Part shown: positions 48,259 through 62,100 of the stretch, piece by piece
Layout: every line of letters begins with the position of its first letter
How positions within the stretch are numbered: the stretch's first letter is position 1
NCBI RefSeq assembly: GCF_009730915.1
Contig: NC_052472.1
Coordinates: forward strand, 1,240,001-1,304,000
From: Dioscorea cayenensis subsp. rotundata
Taxonomy: Eukaryota > Streptophyta > Magnoliopsida > Dioscoreales > Dioscoreaceae
DNA length: 64,000 bases
Reading direction: 5' to 3'
Translations under genes and position numbers: made by a program
Notes under the pieces: generated by a model
The model's database searches: none
What the model was told of the DNA's origin: nothing
Seen by the model: the letters and a program-made list of their open reading frames with translations, nothing else

Positions 48259-50454
48259 ATGGAAATTCTTAGTAGGCCTTTGGGATTTAGGGTTTTAGAA
48301 AATTGGAATTTTGCTGGTAAAAATGCTCAAATATCCAGTTTGAGAAGTTTTAGTAGGCCGTTTGGATTGACATTGCCAGTGCTATTAAAATGCAGTCAAG
48401 ATGTTTGTGTTAATGTCTCAAAGAACTCCACTGTTGTTTCTTGTGCTAGAGATTTTACAGTTGTTGAAAATTCAGAATCTGGAGGTGTTAGTGGTGTTGA
48501 TACTGAGTCTGTTCCACAGTCTTTACCACCAGAGTCTTTAATTTCACCTCTTGATACTCATTCATGGAGTGTGTTTGAGATAGCGGATGCCGTCGGTGGG
48601 GAGATTATAAGCCATGGTTCTTCTGGGACTATTTGTATTGATACAAGGAAATTGGTGCCTGGACAGTGGTTTTTCGCTCGCTCTGGTGAAAATTTTGATG
48701 GGCATGGTTTCATAGATTTGGCATTGGCCGAGAAAGGTTGTGTGGGAGTTATTGGAAATAGAGTGTGTGAAGGGTGGGAACGTGGTTTTGTCAAAGTTGA
48801 AGGTGATACATCGGTTGCTCTTGACAAGATGATGAGGTTTTCCCGTGATCGGTTCAATGGTGTTGTTGTTGGTTTAACTGGTAGTGTTGGAAAGACAACC
48901 ACAAGAACCATGATTGCTCTTGCACTTGAGAGTCTTGGTCGTGTACACCAAACACATGGGAACTATAACTATATGGTTGGGGTGGCGATGACATTGATCG
49001 GGATCCCTTTGGATGCCAAAGTGGCAGTTGTTGAATTAGGGATGGGCGGGAAGAATGGTGAGATCTTGGAGATGGCGCGGATGTGTCAGCCTTCTGTGAG
49101 AGTGATTTTGAATGTCCACCCTTGTCATATGAATTGCTTTGATAGTTTGGAAGAGGTTGCAAGAGCCAAAGGGGAGCTCCTAACAGAGGCACAACCAGGA
49201 GATGTTTGTGTTTTGAATGGTGATGATCCTTTGGTTATGAGCATCCCTGTTCCATATGGAGTTAAGAAGGTTTGGTTTTTTTTGCTTGTTTTTTATCCAA
49301 ATTTTTTTCTCATTGAACTACATCTCTCTGTTCTTCATTTACTTAAAATGAGAAAATTATTAAGTTTGTTAGTTACTCAAGTTAGAACAACTAGGATGAT
49401 GTAGAGAAAGACGGTGGAATTTATATCCTATTCTTTTGTGTGCTTAGGTTCTTTTTGGACAAAGAATGGGTTGTGATGTTCGGTTGGTTTTGGCTGAAAG
49501 TGTCGATAGAGGCTGTGCAGTTCGTGTAATTTTAGAAAGTGAGATATATGAAGATAGTCAGCCATGGTCAACTTCAAGTGTAAAATCACAGATGTAAGCT
49601 TTTCTTTGATGACTTGCATCATTCATCTTTGGTTGTCTGCAAATATAATCTTGTGACTCAACAACACTTGGTTCAATTCCATTACACACATCAATGAGGT
49701 AACATGATTATATGGTTTTGAATTTGGCTGTTATGAAAAATGATCAAGTTCTGGACTTAAATTTTTCAAATTTGTGTTTCTAACAAAGTTTATACAATTA
49801 GGCTACAACATCTTATGATTTCAGATATATTGTGGATGAATTGCTGTTTAAATATTCATCTCATTTTACTCGGTTTTTTTGTCCAGGGTTGAATTTAAGA
49901 TGCAAGGTCCAGGTCTGCATTTAGCTACAAATGCTTGCGCTGCTGCGGCAGTGGCCATGTCATTAGGAGTACCTCTTCCTCAAATTGCGCAATCCTTATC
50001 GAGATTCAGACCAGTAAGTATGAGATCACAGATGGAGGTCACAACAAACGGGATCAGAATCATCAATGATGCTTACAACGCGAACTTATACAGCATGATA
50101 GCGGCTATAAACGCACTAAAATCAATTGATTGTGAAGGAAAAAGGGTTGCAATGCTTGGAGACATGTTAGAACTTGGATCAAAAGAGGAAGAGTCACATG
50201 AAATGGTTTTAAACTTTTGCTGTGATAAATGCCTTGATTTACTGGTGCTTGTTGGAGAAAGATTTCATGGAGCTGCTGGAAAATTAAAATTAGCAGGAAA
50301 GATTGATTTTATTTGCGCTGTCGATTCTGAGTCTGTTGTTTCTACAGTTTCAGAAATGCTGGATCCTGGAGATGTTGTTTTGGTGAAAGGAAGTAGAGCA
50401 ATGTTAATGGAGAAAATTGTCGATGAAATTAAATTGTTAGAAGGCAGGAACTAG
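48259..50454 (+). CDS. MURF: MurF-like UDP-N-acetylmuramoyl-tripeptide--D-alanyl-D-alanine ligase, probably plastid-targeted
   Basis: In bacteria MurF uses ATP to add D-Ala-D-Ala to the UDP-MurNAc tripeptide, the last cytoplasmic step of the peptidoglycan precursor. Three exons (48259-49269, 49448-49593, 49887-50454) give 574 residues. The first in-frame ATG is 48259; the frame above begins with TTG at 48208. About 100 N-terminal residues rich in Ser/Val precede the catalytic part and probably include a transit peptide. The N-terminal substrate domain has CIDTRKLVPGQWFFA; the central ATPase has TGSVGKTTTR (P-loop) and HGNYNYMVGVAMTL; the C-terminal domain has NDAYNANLYSM, GDMLELG and VLVKGSRAMLMEKIV. 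The catalytic motifs look intact. Mosses need such genes for plastid division; the role in seed plants is open. The neighbours are unrelated. Confidence 0.9.
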
Positions 50455-51170
50455 GTTGTGATGTTACTGATGTATGAGATGTTCTTTTGTTGTGGTGTCA
50501 GATGAATAAATTTCTGCCAATTAGGGTTTGCTTGAATTGAATGTAAATAAAATGGGAACTTTTTCTTTTCTTTGCATCAATATTTTGCAAACATAGTTCT
50601 TTTTGTCTGCCAAATTTGTTTTGCTTGAATTGCACAAGCCAAACAGAAATTAGGTTATAAATTATGTCAAAACCCATTCTGAAGCACTTTTTTTCTGCAA
50701 ATTAGGGTTTGCTTGAATTGAATGTGCTGAAGAAAACATGGAAATTTGTCATTTCTTTTCATCAATTTCATTGAATTTAAATACAAATTTGGTTTAATCT
50801 GTGATCAGATCCATATTAGTGTCTGCTTTTATGGGAAAAAAGGTACAATCAAACAAATGAATAAACCAAATTCAGAGCTGCATTTCAGATCATAAAATTT
50901 GCCAAGAATTTCATTTTCCGGATGTTGTTAACTAGGAAATACATTATGAAATATATACAATAAAATTACAAAGGGTTAACTATCTATAATATACAAATGA
51001 TGAACCCTAATTTTGTTAGTAGCATGGGACATCATCTCAACCCACAAGGTTTCATTGCCATTGCCCCAAGCTATACAAAATACCCGCTTCGAGAACCAAA
51101 AATCCAGCAGATTGACATCACCAAAAAAGAAGAGGAAAAAAATGGTGCTATAATTGATTTTATAATCCGC
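50455..51170. other. Convergent 3' regions of MurF and the SNF2 gene
   Basis: About 0.7 kb between two converging genes. AATTAGGGTTTGCTTGAATTGAATGT occurs twice (near 50520 and 50700) as a short direct repeat in the MurF 3' region. No gene is seen. Confidence 0.55.
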
Positions 51171-54100
51171 TCAGACCATAAAAAGGTATCGCAGATCATC
51201 CACCGTCAACCGGGTAGCATGGCCACCGGAATGGTCTTCTCCAAAAGCCGATGAAACCATGTTCCTTTTCTCCTCCTGCAACCAAAATTATATGAATTAC
51301 TAATTTTACTACAATTATCTGTTGTACATCAAAATTGCATTTTCGATCATTGAGTTCACGTTGATTGCTTGACATTGCTGACTTCAAGATGATGAATTGA
51401 TTAGAAATTCAAATCGAGCAAAAGATTAAGATTTTTTAGGCTTAGAAATGATCCAAATCTTGATGTGTTCTATTTAATCCTAAGTCAATAATCATGCAGA
51501 TAGTTTCCTAGCTAAACATGAACCAGACAACAATAAGTAATCAATCATAGCAAAAACAAGTAGCAAAATAGAACCTGAAGAGCTAATATTCGGTCTTCGA
51601 CGGTATCCTTGATAGTTAACCGAGAAACAGTCACAGGGCGCGTCTGCCCAATACGATGCGCCCGATCAACAGCTTGATCTTCAGTAGTTGGATTCCACCA
51701 AAGATCAAGAAGAATAACATGAGATGCAGCAACCATGTTAAGACCAAGATTTCCTGCTTTCAGTGACATGATCATAACGGTAACCTGAAATGCAATACAG
51801 AATCAATATTTTATCTCTTGTAATCCATTTGATAAGTACATCATGGAAGTATAAAAATAGTCATAGAATGCTAAAAAAAAAATCAAATTACATATCGTAA
51901 CAGATAACTTATATTACTTTTTTCATTTTTTTTTATTGATAATGATCAAGTTCTTTACAAGTGTTAAGCATATTGGAGTGGACTTCTTGTCATACTAATT
52001 ATAGATGTTCTTTCTGTCTAGGAAGAAAAATTTCCAACCAGAATTAACAAACATATCCAAGCATCAAATAAACCAATATATGCACACAGGGAGAGAAGTG
52101 AACTTGCTTTTATAAAGAGAAATACATTTTCTCCCCTGGAACAAAATCTGGAAACAAAAATCAATCACCAACTTAGTGTTAAATATTCTAGTAATTATTT
52201 AGATGGTAATAAAATTGTTCAGAATCAAACCTCTGGATCAGTATTGAATTCCTTCACAGCCCTGTCTCTTGCAAGAAGGGACATTGTTCCGTCTAGCCTC
52301 CTATACTGTATAAGGGATTGATTTAATGACATCTCCAACAAGTCCAACATGCGGGTCCATTGAGAGAAAACGATTGCTTTCACCGGAGGCTCTGTGTTAG
52401 AACACAGATGTCCCGGAAAGAAATCATTTTCTTCAGATGCAAACTTGGAATACGGATTTGAGATTGAATTAAGGATTTCAAGTGCAGCCCTGATTTTAGA
52501 AGAAATGAAACTACTTTGTGTGATTGATGATTCATCATCATGAGTATTACTTGCTGATGTGCTGCCAGTCAGTTCACCCGAAATACAGCTTTTTAGAGTT
52601 TCACGGGAGAAAACTAAATCAGAACCGAGCATGTCTTTGCAGCCAGGTGCAGGACAAAAATTATCGTCTCCTGTCAAACGGTCAGCTATGCATTGATAGC
52701 AGAAGACATGACCACACATTGTCACAATGCCATCTTCAGGAGGATCCTGTGTTTGTATTAAAAATCAGAAAACTCATGTTCAAAAAAGGACTTTTAAATC
52801 ATTCTCAACGAAAACAGTAGTAAATAAATATATAAATGGTATGGTTCTTCACCCTTCCAAGGATTTGTGACAGATACCTAGGTCCTCAATATATTAAATA
52901 AATGTTATGGTTCTTCAATTTATTACAAGCAAACATGAAGTATTCGTGCATGTTCATGTCACAAAATCAAACATAGAATCAAAGAAGAACCTAAAGGCGA
53001 CTAGAAAAATTAACAATTATATGGCCAAATGAAATGAAAATACAAGAAGACATGACGTATAAAATAAGAGGGTAACCAGGTACATGAGAACTTACACTGC
53101 ATACTCCACATATTGCCAATGAACCTTCCAAATGAGCTAATAAATTGATCTGCATCTCCCTTGGAAGCTGCCTTGCTATATCTATAGAATCCTTACCAAC
53201 AGCATTTGACTGAAAACCCTTCACTAGAATTGGATGATCACAAGCCTGCCGTAGACGCAAGAGCATAAACAAAATATTTGCATAATTTTGCTTCACTGTG
53301 CCTGCAGCAGCATATGCCTGCAGCCAAAATTTGCAACTCAAAAACCGCACTGAAATTCCCTGCCCTACCATGTACATATTGGCAGATGAGTAAAACAAAG
53401 TTTTGGCCAATCAGGGAAGAAAGAGCCTTCTTGTTCTATTAAGAATAAATTGTTGTGAAAATTCTACAAGACCGAATTTCTAACGGAAATAACTTTTTGT
53501 TATATAAGCACCCGATCAAAATCTAGGGACCAAAGGAGTACCTTGAACTGTTTCCTCGAATCTGCTTCCAACCTCAAATAAAAAGCCCGTTCCTCAGAAG
53601 AGAAGTCTACCTTCTTCAAACATACTGTTTTGGGTGGTAGTTTCACAATAGGCTCCCCATTGAGAATTGTCCCTACACCAGCAAACAGACTTCTATATAT
53701 CAACTCACAGCTTGCATACTATATCATATGATATTACGGAGCACAACAGAAGATCATATAGGCCAGAAAAATTTATCCAATTCTACAGACAAATTGAGTT
53801 AAAATCCAAACAAAAAGAAATTATCATAATAAAATTACCAAAAACCGCATGGGATGCACAATATGAACATGCCAAAATTGCCCATAATAAAGAAAAATGG
53901 CCCTGACTCAATAACAAATATATTAAATCATAGGAATTTTACTCATGCAAAGAAAGGAAAACCTTTCACCATCTTTGAATAAAAACATATATAACTTCAA
54001 AATATGAAAAGATAAGCAAAGCGATAAATTGTGCAGGATCACAAATACAAATTTCTTCAAGAGGGAAACCCTAAGCCTGGTTAATAAAATAAAAAATAAC

Positions 54101-57100
54101 CCACATGATACAAGAGAATCGATTCAATAATTAAACTGAGGTATACCAAACGACAACATGAAGGTGGAGAAAGTGAATCTTTTTCTAGCAAGGCTACTCC
54201 AGTATTCCCTGTTCAAAATTTTGAAAGATAATTCAAGGTGGATTTGTAAAGCCACTGGAATATTATGTTTTGCTAGGCCCTATATTCAGAACAGCCTTCA
54301 GATCACAATTGCAGATGCTAATGTTGAGGAATAAGCTATGCAAAATACACAAAATACCAAAAAAGAAGATACCATCAGCATGAAATCACAGCAAAATGCT
54401 GAGGGGCATTGTACCATGGTGGTGAAAGTGGCAGAATTGAATGCAAAGTTTATGTTCATTTTTCACTTTAATCAGTCTGTAATTCATAAAACAAGACGAC
54501 AATCAAATTGGAGAAAACTGTTTTTCTATTCCTGAACCAATCATTTGCCATGGTCATGTGCAAGGCTCATTAATAAATCATAACCAAAACCTGATGGAGT
54601 GACACAAGAAGATAGAGAGATTGAAAATTGATTACGAATGAGAGTTTGCACAAACAGATGCAACCCTCCTCTCCATCAGCATATGGAACAACGCAACAGA
54701 AAGAGAAATCTGGAATTGATTATGGTTGATTTTCACTTTTTCAGGTAATACCAGAGTAAAACCTGATGGTTCATATGAATCAGCCATGGTAAATTCAACA
54801 ATCACCGCAACATAATGTGATATATTATTCGGTTTCTTTTAATACATTTGTCAAAATTTATGTGCATCACAACAATAGTTTAATGCATACCATGAACATA
54901 TATTTCAATAAAGAACACAAGCAAAAAAAGCAGTAAAATCAGTCTAGACAATGATGCAGGCTATCTTATTAAAAGATTCAAATGAGAAAGCAGAAAAAGC
55001 TACAACAGACAGCATTAAAATATGATGGAAAACATAAAAATCCATTTGGAACAATACCTTTCGTCCGTCGCAATAATACAGTTCTGAGGACAGCTTGAAG
55101 CTTCTTATACCCATGACTTGCATTTCGAGATATGGGGTATTTTATAGAAGAACAGAAAGAACTGTAGACAGCGTAAGGGTCATACTTCAAGAATTTGAAG
55201 TAGCTATATAAATCATCAATGGAGTTTTGTATAGGTGTTCCTGACAAGCACCACCTTCTTTTGGCTCGAAGACCACAACAAGCTCTAGACACTTGAGTTC
55301 TATGATTCTTAATAGTTTGAGCTTCATCTAGTATCACTCTAAACCATCGAACTCTAGCAAGTGGGCCACTGTCATAATCCAAATTGGAGTTTTTTCCTCC
55401 TTTCCCTTTCTTCTTTGACTTGCTTCCTGTGTTTGATGGTTGTTTCCTTTTTTTGTTGGAGAATTCTTGAGATATTTCAGCTTTTTCAAGATTCTTTAGA
55501 TCTCCATCATCATCATCAACCAGAGGTTGTTTTGGAACTTCGTTAGTAACAATTGAATATGTTGTGAGAACAACATTATGCTTTGCTAACTCACAAGGAT
55601 TTTTGGTCCTTGCACCTCCATGATAGATTAAGACAGAAAGCTTTGCATCACTCGTAACTTTTTCATCAAGTTCGCGAGCCCACTGTCGCAGAACACTAGC
55701 TGGGCAAACAACCAATGTGCCTCCTGCTGGCCTCCAGTTGCGGGAGGTTGAAACATCAGCCACAGGCTTCTTATTATCATCTTTTTCTATATCCTTTCCT
55801 TTATCTAGTTCAATAGTGCTATCGTCATCCTCATCTAAATTTAAGGCTTCAGACTTCATGTTGTTTGAATCATCAGATGTGAATTTGGCCTGCAGACTCA
55901 TCTGCTTTTGTACAAGAGCAATCATTGATATAGTCTTACCAAGACCCTGTTAAGAGTAGAGTGTGTGAGCATTAAAATAACTTTTAAAACAACCTAAAAA
56001 ACATAACAGAAGAAAATTATAGTAATATAGCAAAAACTCCAAGAAAATAACCTGATCATCTGCAAGAATTCCACCTGCACAGAGAACACTCTTCTCCTTC
56101 TGAACCATCCATGCTAAAGCAATTTTCTGTAAGAAAGAAATAACTCAATATATATTTGCAATGTAAAAATAAATTATTTGTAAGATCAACAAACGTATAT
56201 ACCTGGTGCTTCAAAAGAGAAACAGTAAGAAGACCTTCAGGTAGATCATCTTCCATTTTTGGCTGATTAAGGTTCTACAAATAAATCAAGAAAAATTCTT
56301 CAATCATAAATAAAATTTACCAAAATACTAGGGTTAATTAAAAACTGTACTGTATAGTCAATGTATCATGTGACTAGGAATAAGATACAAGTGTTCCCAA
56401 AATTTTCAGAAGGAAACCAACAAATTACTGGTTTGAATAAAACTGTAAGCGAGCAAACTTTTATGCACAATATCATTGCCGACCAGGTTGTCATCTCCAA
56501 GTGTCAGTAGAAGTTTCCTGTTTATTGCTGTACTAGTCCTGTCCCATTCAAACTATGCTCATATATCAAATAGCCATCATCTAGGAATAATCTCAATGAA
56601 TAATGTTACATTCTTCATTCCACTACTCTTATAAGAGGAAATTGTTGTAGGTTATAGGAAGAAAGCTGTATCCTTGAACAATTCATAACACTCTTAAGTA
56701 AATAAAAGCAGACAGAGGATTGATTCATTTGGTCATCCAAGCCAAATAGGCACCAATCAACCCATCAGGGCCCAAAGCTTTCATCGATAAGAGTTTGCAC
56801 TCATCCTAAAAGTGCTCACGGAGAATCTCTGTTGCACTAATATCTTTTGACCAAGCTGAGTCTTTATAGTGTCTAGCATTCACCAAGGACCTTGATGTGA
56901 TTCATGAATTCTTTGATGGTCAGTGAAAACTTGGCAATGATCCATCCAAGGTTCATATAATTAAAACATTTGATAGGTGATGGAAGCAACAGAAACTAAT
57001 CATATAACATATGACATAACAACTTATACTGCAAAGAAGTACCTGCAGTGCCTCTTGGTATATAATTCTTTCATCATGTTCAATGCGCCTTTCTTCTCCT

Positions 57101-58103
57101 AGAGGTATGCGGTTTACAACATCAGAAGAATTCACCAACTGAGAACTGCTACCAGGTTTGCCATACATAAAGGATGAAGGCAGGATCCTGGATGTACCAA
57201 CATTTTCTTGAATATAATTATCATCTGCCCAAAAGGAAAAGAACCCATGAACATTTCCTCAAATAATTTTTTAGCATAATCTTAAGTGGTTGTGTGAAGG
57301 TTTAATCAACAAACAAGACTTACCTCTGATCTCCTTCATAGATTTTGGCATAGAATTAGGAAGAAATTTTTCATTCCTAAATGATGAATGTGATAGCATG
57401 GATGAGCCATTCGCTGAATTTGCACCTAAAGAATGAGAATTAAAATCAGTATTAAGAGAACTGCATTGGCAAAAGCAAAAATCATTTATAATAGTGAAAT
57501 AACATTTTCACCATTTATAATTGAAGGGGGTAAATGCCTGTGTTTGCCATTGCTTTCGCGCATGTGAAAGTCATCAATTGTCCGGCCATCATCAACATAC
57601 GGCTTATGACCAACCACATTAGTTCCCATGGAACTATGTGAAACTTCAAGTGCAGGTCTGGGTCTGGTTGGCTGAAGTGAATTTGGCAGAGTTCTCTTTC
57701 CAACGTTCAATTGCTGCTCAGAATGAATCCCATGTCTATTATCAGTGATATCTTCGACCATAGGAGATCTATTAGACCCATTATTTCGGGGTACCTCATT
57801 CTGTGGAACATACGAAGTTCCTTCATGAGAATTTGAATACCTTGGTAAATTCTTAGACACCAGTGGCTGAAAGGAAGAGGGAAGAATCCTCTGTTTATTC
57901 TGTGATGGATCTCGCGTATCAACACCCCACTTGTCAGAATAAGTTCCATCTGGTTCCTGCTCATTCCACAAACTAATTTCAACATGGTCATTGAGTCGTG
58001 GAACATGAGAAAACCCTTCCTGAGATACATAACTCGATTCCCCTCTTCCATAGCCACCAAAATCATCATCACTATCTGAAGAGTCAATCTGAATAACATC
58101 CAT
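51171..58103 (-). CDS. CHR28: SNF2-family ATPase with RING finger (CHR28/FRG-type, RAD5/HLTF-like)
   Basis: Eleven coding exons: 57512-58103, 57324-57425, 57043-57224, 56203-56274, 56052-56126, 55058-55946, 53542-53672, 53096-53317, 52231-52746, 51575-51784 and 51171-51275. They sum to 1032 codons in a continuous frame. The start [16 protein letters not shown] (ATG 58103) opens an acidic, SUMO-interaction-like stretch. Helicase motif [14 protein letters not shown], spans the exon 5/6 junction; later come [12 protein letters not shown], a C3HC4 RING (CGVCSDPPEDG...CGHVFCYQC...CPAPGC) in the Rad5-type position between the two ATPase lobes, then [27 protein letters not shown] and [11 protein letters not shown]. 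It should act in the nucleus as a DNA translocase, possibly a ubiquitin or SUMO ligase. The Arabidopsis relatives CHR27/CHR28 bind SUVR2 and support RNA-directed DNA methylation. No break is seen. The closest named relative (CHR27 or CHR28) is not resolved. Confidence 0.92.
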
Positions 58104-58178
58104 ACCCAATAAAGTTGTAAAATGAGAGGTTCCCCTCGGAATAAACTCAGAAAGATAGTGGCCAACAGTTCTTGCAAC
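58104..58178 (-). other. Probable 5' untranslated part of the SNF2 start exon
   Basis: A good acceptor (TTTATCCACAG on the minus strand) places the exon edge at 58178. The frame stays open above it to 58322, but that stretch contains intron-like sequence. Confidence 0.5.
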
Positions 58179-60906
58179 CTGTGGATAAACAAGACTCAAC
58201 ATTAACAACAGTCCATAACAATTCCATAATTGACAATTATTTCCCACAGAAAATTGATAAGTTGGCAAATTAAACTTACTGAAAAGGGCTGATGGACACT
58301 GAATATAGACCTGAGGGTTCATCTCCTATAAATCTGCCACTTGTCCACGAAAATTCAAAGAAATCAGACAACACTAGGAGAACTTTGCAGGTTGCACGAA
58401 ATCATCAACAGATGAGTTGCCAATGAGAAAATTGACTCAACTTAATGAAGATTTAGAACAAAAGCAACAATAATCACATGAAATGGTAAAACTTCAAGTT
58501 ACAAATCTCACCAACATGGGGCATCACCATGGATAAACAAATACAAGCTCTAAATAAAAACTTCAACCTTTCAAACTAATGGAAATGTGCAGTAGTAGAA
58601 CAATAACAACAGAAAAATTAAAGGAATCCTACCCATAAAACAAGCCTAGACTTTACATACATTCACAACACCACAATATCTGGATTGACAAAGATGAGAT
58701 ACTTTAGAAAATCCATATGCCATTATACTATTTTCTTGTATCTAATAACAACAAATGAAATGCACATTAACAGTTAGTTATCAGTCATTGCAGGTTAATC
58801 CTTTCTTAATTTTTATATTAAATTATTCATTAAAAATCATACATTGAATTTATCAATTAATCACACATCAGTGCTTGGTTTTTTGTTAGGTTTAAATTAT
58901 AATTTTGTTTGTCAGCTCTATACTTTAATTATTACACAAAAAAGAGAGATCAGTAAACTAGTCAACTAAAACAAGTCTATAGCAATCCAAGAAAATGGAA
59001 TCAACATCCATCAAAAAGTCCTTTTAGACATCCATTCTAGAGGTAATCCAGACTAAAAGATAATCTTAATTTGGCAGTGTTACACGGATCAATTTACAAA
59101 TTCACAAATTTTAATTTTCTTTCCTGTCTACTTTCGCTCCTGTCACATTTTTTTTTTCAATCTACATTGTCTTTTCAAAACTTCATAAATCATTTCTATC
59201 TTTTCCTAGTCTTTGAGAATATTCTTAAATTTATGTTTAAATATCTATTTTATAAATGTTATTCAATTCAGTATTGTCTCTTCTCATGATCTACTAGCAT
59301 TTAGGATTGGACAAGAAGGATAAAATTTGCTACATTCCTCTAAGTTAGTTTAGAATTGGGAAAGACCGACAAAATTTATTGTCTTTCTCTAAGTTTGGTG
59401 ACTCATAGACGGATCAAAACCCAAGCATGACAAAAATGCATTTACCATTGCATAACTTTCTCCAAACTTAACCTTAAATCAAGAAAAATGGGAAGACATT
59501 TTAAGCCATGAAGGTTAGAAGAAAATGTTATATCAATGTCTCCAAACCCACATATGACATAAAGAAGCCTTATTAAACAATTTCTGGAAAACCACAATCT
59601 ACAGAAACCATGAATTTCAAACTTCTATAAACTTATGGGAATCAACTAGCTTCAAGAGATGGAGCTGTGACAAACTTTGGCAACCTACCAAACACTACCA
59701 TTCTAGATCTCCCTGGAAAAATTGCCTAATTCACAAGTTTCTAGCTGTTCAATTGACGAAAACAATCACCTTTGCTTCAACACATTACACTCTAAAGAAA
59801 TAGCTAAAAGGTTCACTCTTCAACAACACTCCGAACTATATTTCAGAAATAAAATAGGCACCAAGTAAACCATAAAGTCTAAACAAAAGGGAGGAGCAAT
59901 AAAAATAAATGCATTCATTCTTTAATAATGTAAGCAATATAATGAATAAATTAACCAAATCAGCCACCTCCAAACAAAAAACAACTTGGTATAAAACCAA
60001 ATTACAAAAAGCCACTGCCTTAGGACGACTCAAACCCAAAAAAGCAAGCAAAGACGAATATAAAAAATACATTTGTATATAACACTATTAGAACCGTCTT
60101 CAAAAATGCCAAAACACAAACAATTTTTAGACTCAGGACCCCTCTTTAAAATCAATTCATTAAAAAAAAAGGCATCTTATTGGCTACATTTGTAGCCATC
60201 ATAACAAATCAACAGAAACAACATAATTTTAAGAAAGAATGCCTACCTTAACCTCACCTTCTCCTAACCACCATTGGCTTTCTCAACATCCTAACACCCT
60301 ATCTAGTATAGAATCGTTTACTCCCTTCAACAACTTCCATGTAATTCCCTTCCTCGACAAAGATATACAACCCTCTAGCAATTACCTATTTGTATTACAT
60401 GAAAATTGAAATATGTTCAACACTAATGAATCTCAAATCACAATAGGAACTAGTTACTTGTTTTACATTATACTAGTTTTCACTCAACCTAGTGCTATAG
60501 ATGTACTCGTATTCACCCCTGGATCAAGCAGCACTCTCATTACCCTAGCCATAGGTTTTCCAACACACATCAAAACAACTATGTCCAATGGATTTCCACA
60601 AAACCAGTTGTCATTTTCTATATCCAGCCCTTTTCAACTTAATCAAGAAAATAGTACAAAATCTCAAAATCCAACATAATTGGAAAAGTAGCATTCCAGA
60701 AACCAACCCATTGTCCCGAATTCCCGTTCAAAATTAAAAAAACAAAAAAAAAAAAAAATTCACAAAAGCTCTCCAACACACTACCAAACCCTGATCAGAC
60801 ACCAGATAACATGAGTAAACCCACAATAACAATAAAAATAACAGCAAGATTCAAAATTTTTCCAAGAAATCAAATCAAAGACACAAAAGAGAATTAAAGA
60901 ACTCAC
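58179..60906 (-). other. Long probable 5'-UTR intron of the SNF2 gene
   Basis: About 2.7 kb of T-rich (minus strand A/T-rich) DNA without supported genes, bounded by a GTGAGT donor at 60906-60901 (minus strand) and the acceptor at 58179. Short open frames at 59071-59289, 59836-60072 and 60413-60679 have no recognisable domain. Confidence 0.5.
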
Positions 60907-61130
60907 GATCACAGCGCCAGGCATTCAGGCGCCAACAAGATGGCGGGGGAATGGATCGAAAGAGAAACCAAAAAAGGTGCCAACTTTGGACGAAATTTCA
61001 ACAGTGATCGCCTCCAAGAACCCTAATTTTCCGGCGGAGGCGAGAGACGAGAGAGCACGAGAGAGCACGAGGGCGGTCTAACGAGGAACACGAGGAAAGG
61101 TTTTGGTTTTGGGCGCACTGGATGAACAGC
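60907..61130 (-). other. Probable non-coding first exon of the SNF2 gene
   Basis: GC-rich DNA ending in CTGTGATC before GTGAGT on the minus strand, a good splice donor. The upper limit (transcription start) is estimated. No long reading frame is present. Confidence 0.45.
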
Positions 61131-61297
61131 GGGGGGTGACCCGGTGCACGATAGCAAACACAGGGCTCAACGAGCTAACGTGCGCCGAAGACGTATACGC
61201 ATGGTCATCTAGATACACACCATAGAATATAGATTCATTCAAAAGGCTGAGTTTGAGGAATACTGTACGAAATTACCAAATTGACCTTGATCTTGTA

Positions 61298-61425
61298 TTG
61301 GGCTGGGCCAAGATTGGGCCGGGACAAAATGAGTTGACAACATTATGGCCCATGTTTGTAATTTGAGATGATTGAACATGGATTATTGGATTAGCACATT
61401 GGGCTTGTTTTTGTTGGGGCCCGAC
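61298..61425 (-). promoter_or_regulatory. Cluster of TGGGCY (site II) motifs upstream of the SNF2 gene
   Basis: TGGGCT/TGGGCC or the complement occurs near 61299, 61304, 61315, 61345, 61400 and 61416, 200-300 bases above the probable first exon. It parallels the cluster upstream of TRM1 and suggests housekeeping-type, proliferation-linked expression. The motif match is direct; the function is inferred. Confidence 0.5.
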
Positions 61426-62100
61426 CCAAAAACAATAAATTGTCAAAATTTATAAGAATTAACTAAATTAAAACCACGAATTTTTTTCGGTTAATTTCAT
61501 TGATTGATTTTCCATGATATTTTTCTCTTTCCTTTCCTTTTTATTTTTTCTTTTATATTTTAATAATAATTCTAAAGTATGGCCTGAAAATCAGGTAAAG
61601 CTATGGAAAGGTTTTTAAAGTGTGTATACATTTAATTAGAGAGCATCGTAATAATAATAACCATTAATAGTATAAATATAATATAATCATTTATTAACAA
61701 AAAAAAAAAGGAGTAGAGGACCCACACGGTTTCTTTTTCTTTTTTTGGTATAAAGCTTTTCATTGAGAACGAAAACAAAGTTTCAGCCTTTTTTCTAGTA
61801 CCATGATTCATGATGAAACCATTTGTGTCCCACTTCTTCTTTTTTTATTGTTAATTGTTTTTTTCTCACCATTTCTTTTAGCCTTCTTTTTTTGCAACCA
61901 AATTCTCTTTTCTTTTATCTTAAAGTAATGATTTATTATTACAATAGAGTTTTCTGTAATGAAGTAGATGTTAACTTGACATCCATGTCACTATTTATAT
62001 CATTATCTTTTTTCTAATTTTTCTCCTTCAAAAAATAAAAATAAATAAATAAATAAAAATATAGCTCACTTCCTCTTCTATCTCTTCCTCTAACTAGACC
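61426..62100. other. AT-rich intergenic DNA
   Basis: No gene is seen. It is T-rich with several A-runs. Confidence 0.5.

Noticed and set aside
60413-60679. 88-codon open frame
   Set aside because: It lies in the probable leader intron of the SNF2 gene, with no recognisable domain.
51171-61130. A functional link between the CHR28-type gene and the local transposons
   Set aside because: Relatives act genome-wide in DNA methylation; neighbourhood gives no evidence of a local system.
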